64,000 nt of DNA from Aquila chrysaetos chrysaetos (taxonomy: Eukaryota; Chordata; Aves; Accipitriformes; Accipitridae), in NCBI RefSeq assembly GCF_900496995.4, contig NC_044020.1:14526001-14590000 (forward strand), written 5' to 3'. Under the pieces are notes generated by a model. It was not told the DNA's origin. It ran no database searches and was given only the letters and a program-made list of their open reading frames with translations. The translations under genes were made by a program, and so were the position numbers. Positions 25,001 to 37,474 of this stretch are shown one piece after another; position 1 is the first letter of the stretch; the number at the start of each line of letters is the position of its first letter.

Positions 25001-27865
25001 TAAGCCATTAGGAAAGACCTTATATCCAGGAAAGATGTGTCATGTAGAAGTGTAGGCAGCTTTTGCTCTACCAGCACAAGGGATCTGCTGTCTTCTACAG
25101 GGCAGTCAAACCCAATAACTTTGGGCTGGGCTCCTTTCTTTCTTATCAACTTGAACCTCAAGGTAGAGCCCTGAGAAGGAAATATTCAGTACAGTCTGCT
25201 AGTGCTGACTCTTTCCTTTCAATGTATTTCCAAATGATAAGGGAAATCAGTTTGATTTTGGGCCTGGGATACTGATGGTTTCCCTTGAATCCCCAAAGTT
25301 GAACAGATCCAGAGGAAAGTCTATATGTGGGCAGTATTTTGCTACATTTTTTTGGTGATAGCTGTGCAGTGGAATTCAAGGGAAAACTGTAATTATCAAT
25401 ATATTGCAGTAAAAATAATTGCAACCTTATTTTACCACCAATCTGGAGATAACACAGTATCAGACACAAACTTAGTGGGCTGCCTTCAGTGCAGGCAAGC
25501 TGATAGACTGAGGTGTAAAAGACTAGGCATGCTTGAAACTTGCACCCCAGCTAACATGTGACTCTTCCTTTGGCAGAAACTACTAGGTTCTTCTTGTGCC
25601 TAAAGATCCTCTGCTACGGACTTACTTACCTGTTCTAGTGCTTTTAATCACTACTTGAAAATAAATAACTGACAAAAAAATACTCAGCCTACCTCTGTAG
25701 CTTGGAAATGCTGCTAGTTCTGTGTGCAGTGACAGTGAAAGGTTTAGGCTTTCCATGGAGAGGAGCCACAAATGAATATACAGAGTATTCCCCAGGACAG
25801 ACTAGCAGAGAATGCTCTCTTTACTTGAAAAACGTCTGAGGTCATTCAAAGACTGCTGAGGATCCCAAGCCAGCAAGAACCATCCTGTCTGGCATCATGT
25901 GGTAAAGTGAGAATTGTGGTTCAGGACCAAAATGGGTTTTTAACTTGTACTGGTGCTGAAGTCTACTGAGAATCTGCCCAGAGTAAAGGAGGTGGGTAAG
26001 GTGATATCCACAATAGGTCCAGGTGTTTAAAATGCTTTTTTTCCTAACATGTATGTTTTTTTGTCATAGACTTTCAGTGTTATATGTAGGGGCAACTCAG
26101 AAGAATAGCATAGAGCTGCTCTCATACAGCTAGTTATGTACAATGAAAAAAAGGTACCTCTTCTCTAATTTAAATTGGTCTTTTGCTTGGGAAGTAAGTA
26201 GTCATAAGCAGAACCCCCAATATTTAGTCAGTCTCAACTCATCAGCTCAGCAGCAGTGTCCTCTGACGGCAGCCCCAGCTTGCTTTGCAGGCCTGGCTAC
26301 AGAAGCAGATTCCAAAAAATTAGTTTAGCATGTCAGTCCAGCACAGACCTCCAGGCTTTGAGGGGAGGAATGAATGGAGGCACAGTTCTTGTGCAGACCA
26401 TGTGGATTCAAGACAGCCCTCTGATTTACACACACACTGAGCTCAGGGGAGCTGCACAGGTGTACGTGAAGGCAGAAACAGGCATGTTTGTGTTTGTTTT
26501 AAAAGCAGTGCAGAGCTGGACTACGCAGCCAGTTCTGTACTGCTCAGATGCATGCTTTATGTCCAACCAGAAGCTAACTTCATACCTGAGGCTAGATTAC
26601 AGAATATGTTGTTAGTTCAAAGTGACTTTGTACTGTTGCCAAACAAGGAACAGGCTCATTGCTTATTCTCCAAATCAAAAATATATTGTGAAAAGCAACA
26701 TAACATGGAATTAGGGTTGCATGGTTTAAACATTAAATAGTCAGCAGAAGCAAAAGGAAAGATTTCTGCAGCAGTGTTAGCCCTAAGCCAGGCTATTTCT
26801 GTTACTGTTTTTCCAGCTAGACATGCAGCTTACTACCTGCGCTTGCTCTTGCTGAAATCAGCAGTGGCATTTTTGTGTGATGGGAAGCAAATGGAGCCTT
26901 AAAATGGGCTGGCATGAAGCGGTGCCAACTTGTGACTGTAAACCTCACCAGTGTGCATCTGGTTTAAATTGTAGCTTGAACTGACCTAAAACCATTTCAC
27001 AGAATGAGGGGTGTCTCTAGAGGTGGTGTTTATGCTGTATGGCTGGACACAAAAACCGTAGTTTGGTTTCCTTAGAGAGATAACACTTGTAGTATCTGAA
27101 TGACTAAGCCCAAAGTATGTGTGCAGATCTGTCCAGAAGTTACAGAAACTAATTTTTTTTGTGTTTAAGTTAATAGATATAATTTGGAGGTATTGAAACA
27201 CAGTAAGTATGGCTGCCTGGTAATGACAGCTGCATCTTGAGCCCAGCCCTACTCTTCTTTTTCCAGCCAGATAGCTGAGCTGACTCTGGCAACAAGTTCA
27301 ATTTGACCCTAGCAAAAGCCAGGCTGGCTGGAAGAATTAAAAACTGACTGATCTTGTTCATGCCCAAGAAAGGTCGTAACTGAACTTCAGGGCCTTCAGT
27401 GAATTGAATTGCACTTACGTATGTTAACACAACTTGAGACATTGACAGTTCTTTTAAGTATTTCAGGTTTTTATCAGTGAAGAGTTGGCCTTGCCATGAG
27501 TTATGTAACATGCTTCTAAGACGTGCTCTGTAAATTGGTTTGAGAAGCATGAGCCACAGATTGTAGATCTCTCCCCAGTCACTGTAAACACTGGTTTAAG
27601 TATGCAGTGCTATAGATTTGCAGCCCTGTAGTTGCAGCTGGTCTTGAAAGCTGGTCAAGAAGAGCAAGAGCAAAAGCCTACATTTGGCAAACACAGCCAA
27701 AGGCTCTGCTTCACTGTTACTTGCAGATCTTATTCTAGGCCCTATGGGTTTGACAAACTCATAATTTAAGATTCCTGATTAATGGTCCAAGAAATAAAGT
27801 TTGTGTTTCTTTCTCTTCCTGTTCTGTTCCATGCTGCTTATTTTCATTTGGAGCAGATCTTTTTC
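22035..27865. other. Non-coding stretch, no gene seen
   Basis: About 5.8 kb of unique sequence. Open frames up to 126 codons exist on both strands (for example minus-strand 27170-27550) but none shows a recognisable domain, a codon pattern distinct from its surroundings or a proper splice frame. No repeat family is recognised. Confidence 0.65.
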
Positions 27866-27869
27866 TCCT

Positions 27870-27883
27870 GGGGGGGGGGGGGG
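27870..27883 (+). repeat. G14 homopolymer
   Basis: Fourteen consecutive Gs. Long G runs are rare in vertebrate DNA next to A/T runs and can form G-quadruplexes between molecules or block polymerases. The length may be unreliable in sequencing data. Confidence 0.9.
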
Positions 27884-27889
27884 AAGCCA

Positions 27890-30800
27890 AATCTGGAAGA
27901 GTCATGGCTGCTAAGCTTGTACAGTAGCTCATGGATAGGGGCTGACGCTGCAAAACTCTGATGTGGGCAATGTAAATGCCTTCAGGAAGCCATCAGATGT
28001 GTTGGGCTGTGCTGCTGCAAAGAGCAGCCTGTGGTAGGAAAGCAGGAAGGGACAGAGATGGGAAAGTGGCAGCTTCAACACTTTGAAATCTCTGAAGATG
28101 GAATTTATTAAAAGATATCAAACCCCAAACCCCCTTTTGATTATCAGTCTGAGGAGATGGACCTTGAGGATGAGTATTGGGGTAGAAGATATTACTGTTA
28201 ATCCTAGCTTAAGCATGTCAGTTTAGGAGCAGTAGGCTTTTTCTGAGACTGATTTGATGAGTTACCATTTCTTTGCTTTTTCTGTGCTTGCTGTGAAGCT
28301 CAGGCCAGGTTGTCAGAAGCCATGCTTTGTTCCTAGTGAAAGTGGTTGCAAATGGTTTCTTTCTCTCATCTCTTTCATTGAGACAATCGGAAGGAACTGC
28401 TGTGTGTAGTCAGATTCTTGTTAGCACCTTGCTCTGATAGTCAACCTCTCACTTGCAAGACTTTGAGTGAATTAAATTGGGGTGATTTTCCACGTGGATG
28501 GGAAAAGCCCAGATGAGGAGTCTGTCTTTCTATCAAATATGAAACTTCTGCTCTGAAGCCTGGAGCTTCTCTGTGAAACAGCTATAAGAACATTTTTCAT
28601 GTGGTCCAAATATCTTTTGTGGTCTAACATTTCCCTCTAACTTTTGGAAGCAAACCCTATTTTTTTCTTTAAATTAAAAAACAACTCCCCCCAACCAACC
28701 AACTGAAAAAATCTCCCCCAAAACCTATCATCGGGTAGCATGACACAGATGCATAGCATGGAAACTTCTACTCAAACAGTTAATAGTGAGCAAAGTTATA
28801 AGCTACTGCAAAGGGGGTGTCCTGTAATGGAAAATGTTATGCAGGATGAGCTAGATGTGACGCTGCCACTGGTATGTAGAACTGTAAGGCCATGGGTGGC
28901 TTGTTTTCCCTCTGCCTTCCCATCTGAGTTGTACAAGCAGTATTTGTAACCAAGGTTATTTTTGCATAAAACTTCAAACTAAAAGTAGAATTTATGAGCT
29001 AGTTTTTGGTTGGGTTTTTTGTTTGCTGGTTTTTTGTTTTGTTTAAATTATAAATATACGTAATTTCAAGTGGGACCTTCCAAATTTCATGCCAGGGGAA
29101 ATAATTCATACTCAGATTCTGCAAAGGGTCTTTTTTTTTCTGAAACAGGGAATCAGAGCTGACATTTTACATACTGCCTTTTGCTCGGTCACTAGAATTA
29201 CTCTCAAAGGATGGTCTCATCCTTTTCACCTCCAGGAAGACAAAGAGAGAGAGACAGATTTTACGTGACCTATTTTTCCGGTCTAGCAGTCTGCAGTTTC
29301 AACCTCTTCAGCTCTTGCCTGTGAACCCGGAGAAGATAAACAGTCCAGGGCTTAGGGACCCCTCGACCCTTTCTGCCTTCCCCTCAGCAGCTCCCCACAC
29401 CACTGGACAATATATCTAAGGAGATGGTGGCAGAAGAGCAGCTGTTAGGGAAAAGAGGTCCTGGGGTAGATTGGAGGGCCTGAGTATCTTATTTGCCAGA
29501 GAATCCGAACAGGCTTTCAGCTGCCCTGCTCCTCCCCTCTTTTTCTTTCTGGTCTCCTCCACAGAGGGTGACATAATTTCTCTGCAAAGTGCCACAGTGG
29601 CCATTTCTCCAGCACGGTTCCTTCTGGGAATTTTTAGACCTTGTTTGAAGACTCATAAAGGTTCCATTACTCTTCTAATTAGGAAATAAAGAAGGCTCGT
29701 TATTTTGTAAGTGGCAAAGGACTTAAACCTTTTAAGCAATTATTTCCATGGTGCAATACTGCCCATAATTGTGAAATTAAAATTGAAGCCAAAGAGATTA
29801 AGATCCCAACAATTGGTTTGACATGAAAAAGAAGGGAAAAAGCCCACAAGATTTATGATTGCCCCTTTTGTAGTAGTCCTTCTTGCCAGGATGCAAGAAC
29901 TCCCAAACATCTGGAAGAATTAGGTTAGCAAGAGTGAATGAAAGAATTTAGACACACATTAAGGGTTACAATAACAAGCAGAAGATTATTCATAGAAACT
30001 GGATGTGCAAAATGCCCTGTGCATATGAACTGGGAAGGAGAGGAGTAAGAAAACAATGACCCAGTTCTGCCAACATCTTCAAATTATAGGAGTGAGGAGT
30101 ACAGATATTGCTTAATATCAGAGCTTTCCTAGTTTATTTCTACCACTGCACTAGGTAAGTCTGGCTTTCTTCCTCTGCTGCTTTTGAGCATAATGAGTTA
30201 CTTGCACAGGAATACAGTGACGCTTCCTTACTTTAAGGGCACAGGAGAATCTAGGAAAGGGTAAAAATCTGTAGGATGTCTTCAAGCCTAGATGAAAGCT
30301 TGCTGCTTATCTCTTTTTTTTTTTTCTCATCTGTACAACTTCCAGTAACAAAAGGAGCTGATTTAAAATTGATCATAATAAATTGATATATCATTGACTG
30401 ATTCAGGAACCAGCCTTTCCAGTTTACTTCATAAGAAAGAGTTTGAAAGTGAAAAAGGTTTTTCTGGCCAGCCACTTCACAGTGCAAGCTGTACAGTGAA
30501 AGCTGTGCATCCACTTAAGAGAACATGGTGTAGCCATGCAGAAACTGCTGCCCACCAAAATCTGTAGCTCTTTAGCCATGGAAAGACTTGCACTTGTCTC
30601 TCCTGGGTTCAGCTCACCCCCTGAGTTCAGCAGAGCTCAGAATCCCCATGGGGGTTTCACATCCCTATTAGCATCCCTCCACTCTTTTAGATGGCTATAC
30701 TTCTCAGTGCTATATGTCGAAGATGGTAAAATAAGTTGGTCCAGTAGTTGATTCTTTGATGCAGTGGATAGGTGTGAAAGAGATAACAATGTTGTTGGCA

Positions 30801-31260
30801 TTGAGCAGAAGAAATAACATCCAATTTTATTAACAGGATATGTTTACAATAATTAAAAGAATTGGTCTAGGCTCTGCAAACTCAGATGGAAGCTGCATGG
30901 TTTATCTTTTCTTTGCAATCTCAAAGTATAGACACTTGGTTTTTTTGCTTTTTGTGGGTTTTGTTGTTGTTTTTTCCCCTCCTGTTTAAAGAGAGGCTTG
31001 CTGAGTCTAGAGGCTCTGTGTAAGGCCTGAAGGATGTCCTGGAGAAAATTAAATTCATGGTTAAGTCCTAACTCTGGTGTGTGTAACTGCAGTCCCCACC
31101 ATGCACTGTAGGGTATCCTGTTGGGGCCTGCACTGAATATAAACATGTTTGTATGTGATGGAGGAGGAGCAAGTGTAGTGAGGATGAAAAATGGTGGATG
31201 GGACACAATACAATTGAAGGTGTTTAGAGAGCTATCTTTGTCTGGGCAGGATGCACCTTT
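27890..31260. other. Non-coding stretch, no gene seen
   Basis: Holds a short caac repeat near 28691, a G/T-rich patch at 28999-29045 and a T12 run at 30314-30325. Frames are under 90 codons apart from a 117-codon minus-strand frame at 30853-31206 that reads low-complexity lysine/glutamine across A/T tracts and is not credible. Confidence 0.65.
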
Positions 31261-31265
31261 TTCTA

Positions 31266-31342
31266 AAAGCCAAACAAGGTTTCGGGTGGCTAATGTCTGG
31301 ATGGGAGACCACCTGAAAAGTCCTATAAATCATAGATGCTCA
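31266..31342 (+). repeat. 5S rRNA-derived SINE head
   Basis: 'aagccaaacaagg' followed by 'ggtggctaatg' and 'ctggatgggagaccacctg' aligns in order with the internal promoter half of vertebrate 5S rRNA ('aagctaagcaggg', 'cctggttagtac', 'ttggatgggagaccgcctg'). The C-box stretch at 31298-31310 is identical over 13 bases. The first third of 5S is missing or unrecognisable and the 3' end diverges, so this is not a working 5S gene. 5S-derived heads occur in the amniote SINE AmnSINE1 and in 5S-Sauria elements. I cannot recognise the tail, so the family is not settled. Confidence 0.7.
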
Positions 31343-31944
31343 TCAAGGTAGGTTTCAAAATGAGTCATCTTGAAAATCTGCATTTGCTGTTGATTTAACA
31401 GGAGGAGGAGGGGGATACTGTATCTAGAGACTTAGAGTCTGTTCTCAGCAGTTGTCATGTTTGTGTGCATGTTTTATAAGGAAGGAGTTAAAGCTGAAAA
31501 TAATCTCAGGAGACTCCATGCACAGGGGGTAGGGGAAGACAAAAATCCAGCTTTCCATTTGCTTAGGAATATTCTACACCTTCAGAAGAGGGAATATAAA
31601 TGTCTTAAAACAACAGGGAAAGAGTTCAGCCAGTTCCTCAGAGTTATAAAATCCTTCATCACTCACTACTGTCCCACTTGATTTACACTGCCTAAGGTGG
31701 GCCAGCCACACTTGAGCAGTATGATAGCCAAATACATAACAATAAAAAGCTAAAAAAGTCATAAAAGTTTTACACAGAGGATGTGACCAGCATAAACAGC
31801 TCACAACATGTGTCTAACTCTCAGAATAGGTGTCTGGGGCTGAGCAATCAGCGTCTGTGGAGCAAGAAAATAGCCATTGTTTTAAAAAAAAAATAAATCA
31901 TATGCTACACTACACAATCTAAATGCATAATAGTTCTGACCCTG

Positions 31945-31958
31945 GTGCCCCCCTCTGG
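31945..31958 (-). promoter_or_regulatory. CTCF-like motif (weak candidate)
   Basis: gtgcccccctctgg agrees at 12 of 14 positions with the reverse complement of the CTCF core CCASYAGRKGGCRC. The two mismatches are at the central AG, which matters for binding. A match of this quality is expected by chance in a window of this size. Confidence 0.2.
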
Positions 31959-33143
31959 TTATGTACTGGGCTGTAGCAGCACAAAACAATTTTGCACCAA
32001 AATTTTGGAGTGTTTCCATTCTGGCAAAAAGTGCTGTTTGGAGGAGACAAGCTGGGTTGCTAAGGTACCGGGATGTGGGAGAGACTGGTCCAAGTCTCTG
32101 CTGCCTTCCTTCAGGTTGCAGTTTTTCTTCCCAGATTTCTCCCAGCTAATTAGAGCAGGGACTGGACTCCACTTGCCTACACTGCAGGTCAGGTTTAGAG
32201 ATTTACTTCTGCTATAGCACAGAGGAAACCCAACAACATTAAATGGAAAAAAAAAATTTAAGCTTTGCTGAGCAAGGTGACATTTCAGCTGAGAATTGCC
32301 CTTTTGTGCACATTCCCACTGAAATATATTATACTAGCAAACCTTCACCCCTTCCCTTGAACGTCGCTTGTTGTAGATGAACTTACTGCTAGTGTGTTTG
32401 GGAAGCACAAAAGCCTTTATGGAGGAATTAACCCCACTCTCCAATGTTATCTGTTTACTTGGCTGAGCAGAGCCTGCTGGCTGTAGGATCTGCTGCTGTT
32501 CTCTAGGCAGAGAATACTCACTGGGTAGCCTTGGTTTGTAAGCAAGTGGACTTTGGCTAGGTGTGAGGTCTGACGTACTTGACACCTCACTAAGGACTGC
32601 GGTGATCTGAGGCACAGTGCTTTCTGCATGTCTTCATTTACAGTGCTGTATATAGAATATCCTTAGTTTGGTTTGGGCTGCAAGATCTCTCAGGTGTTTG
32701 TTATGTCCAGAGGAAGCCTGCAACACAGAAGCAGCAGAACTATGCACTTTTAAAGGGTTTAGGTGAAGGCTTTGCACCTCTGGAAAGAGAAAGAGACACA
32801 GTGGCTTAGTAGCGATGACAGCAGGAATAAAATACCGCATTTTTATGTACTTTGACAAATAGAGATTGACAGTATTAAAAAGGAAAAGGTTTGGAAATTG
32901 CCTGACTTGATTTATTCCTATTTTATATAAGGTCTAAGGGTATATTTGTAAGCACTTTCTCATATCTACTGGAGGCACTGTAAAACACTAAACTATATAG
33001 CTAGTTAGTTCTCAGTAACTGACCTACAGTCTTACTGGACCTCTTGCATTGAACAGGATACACATCTAGCTGCTGTATTGAGCTTCAGCAGCCTGTTGAC
33101 CTTTAACCTTGTTGATCCTGGATGATGTTCACATTTGTTGGGT

Positions 33144-33159
33144 CATATGTATACATATG
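33144..33159. repeat. 16-bp perfect palindrome with two CATATG boxes
   Basis: catatgtatacatatg is its own reverse complement and contains two E-box-like CATATG hexamers. About two palindromes of this length are expected by chance here, so it is recorded as structure only. Confidence 0.85.
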
Positions 33160-36100
33160 GCCTTTCAGCAAGTTTCTGGGCTTCAGGATCTGTCTCCAGT
33201 TCCTTTCGGGGGAGCTATGGCTCTGACATGTAGTTTTCTCCAACTTTGTACAGACTAATCTCTCTTTTTTGTGCCATTTCTAGATCTCTACTCGTGTTCT
33301 TTTTGGACTATTGTTTTGTCCCGTGGGGACTTTGTGATGAATGGTGAAAGCAAGAAACATGGGTATTTTGCAAAGGTACTTTCAAACCACATGTATGCTG
33401 TACTCATGGGCACAGTTCACGGTAGATGCACAACTATAGAAAAAAGCAAATACTGCTTTGCGAACCTGGGTTCATTTTCCTCCTACGACTTGACAGGCCC
33501 CTCTGGGGAGTGTGGTTGCCTCCTTTCTCTCCCTTCTCTGTCCTGATTTCTGTTAGTTTCTGGTAGTGGTTTTTCTTTTAGCAGCCATAAGATAACCTTT
33601 TTTTCTCATCTGCCCTGGGGATTGATCATGCTTAGCCTGCTCCAGCCTGCACCTCTTCTTTGGAGCTTTGTCCTTACTGAGTCAAGGGCTGCAGGCCAGC
33701 AGATTCTTTGGGGCTGAGGCAGAAGGACAACAGCTCTTGACAAGTGCTGTTGCTCTCTAAAGACTTAATGACTGGGCCATCTGCACCTGTCATCTACCTT
33801 TCCACAAGTCCCAGGGCCCACGTTAACTCCTGTGCCCATGCTGCACACATGACAGTAATACAATGGACATGATGTCACTTAATATCAATAGTCTAGATGT
33901 CTTCTGCAGCCTTAGCAGGTGTTAAGGTTTTGTAAATGTCTTTTTCCATCCATGCACCCCGGTAATATTATATGTAAACTTAATATCCCTGATTGCCATA
34001 CAAGCTAAACAAAGATCAGGAATGATTTATGTTGGTGGGAACCCTGATGATCCTGTCTCCATAGAGAGTGGCTGTTTGGGAATATTTACAAGTTACAAAG
34101 CCAGGGAAGGTAAGAAAGAAAGATGATTGAAAACTCAGTTTAAAGAGCATATCTGTGGACACGTGGATGGATACAGTTATAGTATACAGTTTGGGCAAGT
34201 GTTTTCCAGGGACAAAAAAAAAAAGGAGACACCTGTAATGATGTTTGGAAAGTGGCATTGTGTATAAATTATCAGCACTCTTTAGAAATAATCAGGAATG
34301 GGTAAATCTGTGCTTCAGAACAGGTAGCTATGGGTAAGGCATTGCTTATGGCATGTGGTCACGTACCAAAGTCGTTACTCTGAGTCAAAATGCCATCTCC
34401 TTCTGAGGCCATGTTCCAGGCCTTCCAGCCCTGCATATACATAAGGGCTGCCCAGAGTTTGGATCTGAGCCCGTAGCAGTGTGGTGGAAAAGGATGCTTG
34501 TAAAGATATGTGACTTTAAACAGGGAGAATGCACTGAAGCTGAGTGGAAGCCAAGGAAGGAAACTGGCATTGGAAGTCAGAATGGTTATTATTGGGGAAT
34601 ATTGTGGAAAAGGGTAGACTCTTTCAGTACTTTTCTTGATGCTCATAGTTTTTCTTTATGAATGAATCAGAGGGAATAAAATATAGCTAAAATAAGCAGC
34701 CCTATAATAACAGAAAAAAATCAATATAACAAGACAGTAAAACTGAGACCACAAAATTCAGAAACAAGTTGATGACTGAACTATCCAAATACTTGGACTA
34801 GCTAAAATTATGTACTTTCTGCATTTGCACATTCCTGCATGTGATATTTATATCTTTGAGAATAACAGGAAAAAGAGGCTGGAGAGAGATCATGTGAGGT
34901 TGGGATTGTTTGGCCTTTTTTTTTTTTTAAAAGATTTTTCTATAAAATTCACATAAATTTCCTTACAGAAAATGTGAGGAAAACATGATTTTTGGTAAAA
35001 GTAGAATCAGTGCAAAGACTTTTTGAAAAGGTAGACATTTAAAAAATAACTGAACTTTTTAAAATTAAAATGCTTCTATGTGAGTAAAGGCGCCTCTGAT
35101 GGCATGGCATTGCCTTGTAACTGGGGGAAGCACAGCCATCTGGGTTGTTTTTGTTTTGTTTGTCTGTCAAACCAGTCTCTCGTGATATATTCTGAAAGCT
35201 GCCAAATCCTCTCAAATCTTGGGTGGCCTGGGCCTGAAACAATAAGCAGTCCAATTTCCCATACTGTTGGAGTATGTAGCCACCAATATATTTTTTTTTC
35301 CTGATTGAATTTGGACATAGAGATTATAAAAAATATTCTCTTCCTTGGAGAAAATGAATCAAAATGTCTTTTGCTAATCCTTCTGAGCATATGAAGTCCA
35401 TGTTCATAAGCCAGAACTTGTACTGTATGATTTTTATAATCGATCACAACTAATCTGGAAGACAAGTTGAAAAAGCAATGGGGAGATCGGTCACTGTACC
35501 AAAAAGCTTAAGCTAAACACTTTTCTGGATATTTCTCTGTGCTTCTTCACATGTCCTTGGTGGCTTCCAAAACAGACTGTGGTAGTAAACAGTGAATGAA
35601 TAATATTACTGCAGGAGCTAAAGTTTCTTCCACTGGAGTCTTTTTACAGATTCTCTGAATTTCACTGGAATATATTTCACAGAAGTTGATTTGTGTCTCT
35701 TTTGATTAAACGTTATTGAAGAAATTTTGAGAGCAGTTGAAGCATGTTGTTCTAGCATTCACCTCTTTCTGATAATTTATATTAAAGTTCAGTGGGGAAT
35801 TAGAAAGGATGTCCTTTAACATTGTCAAGAGAAGGTACGTCTGAAACTTCATTTAATTGGAAATTTTTTTTCTTCCAATTAAATAATGAACTTAAGGATA
35901 GTCCTGAAATGTTGGAGTTTCCCTGGAACAGACATATGGGACTTTGACCACCCCAGAGAAGTGTTTGAATAGAATTTTGCACGTTTATAGCATTGTGCAA
36001 ATATTAGTTAATGCTCAGCGTGCCTCTGGCGGAGGTAGGGGATGGAACAGTTCACATCCACTGTGAGGGAGAGTATGGCTTCTTTGTGTTACTTATGTCA

Positions 36101-37453
36101 CAACAGCTCTTCATGGCTTCAGGTGGGTGCTGAGCACAGCAAATGCTGGTGGGATTCTGCAGCTGAGCACAGTGCAAGCTGAGGGGTAAGCCCTGCTTAC
36201 GTGAAGGAGCGAATCCTTTCACTGTGATGTTACAAGTTCCTGACGTATGCTGGAGGCAGGATGACAATAGTTGAAACAGAGCTATACATTCCATTGTGCG
36301 TAGCAATCCTACTGCCTAGTTATGCAGTTAGCAGCTTAATTGTTTTATAGTCTGGTTCAGGGTCTGTCAGAGGTGGTCTGGTATCTCACTGAAGACTGGT
36401 GAATTTATCCGTGATCTGATCAGAAACGGGAAGTCTCGCCAATCAGACTGTGCGGGGACTTGAGTAAGCTGTTTGTTTCTTTCATATTTGCATTGCAAGC
36501 ATCTGTGGAAGGAAACCCCTTGTGATTTTTGAGGAAGCTTTCAATTGTATATAACTGCTCAGAAGCCAAGTTAAACAAGCCAAGTGTCAGTTTTTTCAAT
36601 CAAATATGGAATATTTGAGACTTGCTTTGAATGCTAAAAGATGGAAAGCAAATGAAGGAATGTGTTTCTGATCCATGATCAGTTTAAAGTCTCTTTAAAA
36701 ACTAAGGCCACTTCTTAGAAAACCTAGCAACTACGATTATTTTTTTTTTGCTTGTGGTGTTATAGTGTGCTAAGTTCTGGAAAAAGTCAAACTTGTGATA
36801 TTTCTTCTAATGAATCCAAACAATAGCTATTAGTTAGGAATTCGTGCATGCATTCTGACACTCAGAAGCAGCTCTGGCTCGAGGCGTATGGATGTTTATC
36901 TTGATGGTTATAATATCATATGTGGTAGATGCTGGCAAGAACATCCCTTTCCTTTACCCAAAAACATTCAACAGTGATGAAAAGACTTTTGTAAAGGCAG
37001 GCATAATTCTTTCCATATTTGTGTTTAGAAAAATTTAATTGATTATTTTTTGTTTATGGAAGTTGTCTTTGTGGCTGAAAAAAATAAAGATATTAACCAT
37101 AAGCCACTGGTGACTGCTTTACATCATTGGTATCTAAACTTGCAGTACTGGGAATTGCTCTTAATGGCTTGTGAGACTGAATATTAGAAATGAGAAGAAT
37201 GTGGTAATGGTGCTGCCTTAATAAAGGGTAGCATATGGTAATCTATAGAGTTTCATGGAAAAATAAGTTATTTTCTTTATAGGAAAATGTAATGAATGCT
37301 CAGCCAAATGTTCTTAAAGATGTGTCTTTTCAATCTCTAATATGAAAAAGTGCAACCTTTCAAAGAGTGCTTTTTTTTGAGCTTTGTATCCTGAAATCCC
37401 TATTTTATCAGGCCAACTGCAAGATCTACTTTGAGAGGGGTACTCTGTGTATT

Positions 37454-37471
37454 GCATGGGCATGCCCATGC
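37454..37471. promoter_or_regulatory. 18-bp palindrome centred on p53-type half-site
   Basis: gcatgggcatgcccatgc is a perfect palindrome. Its central ten bases gggcatgccc match the p53-family half-site RRRCWWGYYY exactly. A second half-site within 13 bases, normally needed for strong p53 binding, is not present. Roughly 0.3 palindromes of this length are expected in the window. Confidence 0.35.
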
Positions 37472-37474
37472 TAA

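Larger units (their letters stand above)
31345..37450. other. Non-coding stretch, no gene seen
   Basis: About 6 kb with no supported gene. Landmarks are the CTCF-like site at 31945-31958, the catatg palindrome at 33144-33159, A11 at 34214-34224 and T13 at 34916-34928. At 33283-33375 an acceptor-like ctag and the donor-like gtactt enclose an interval open in one frame, without family resemblance. At 36125-36185 'gtgctgagcac' text recalls a common sauropsid repeat, weakly. Confidence 0.6.

Noticed and set aside
33283..33375. Possible internal exon between ctag and gtactt
   Set aside because: It is open in one frame only, the donor is not a good consensus, and the peptide resembles no known protein.
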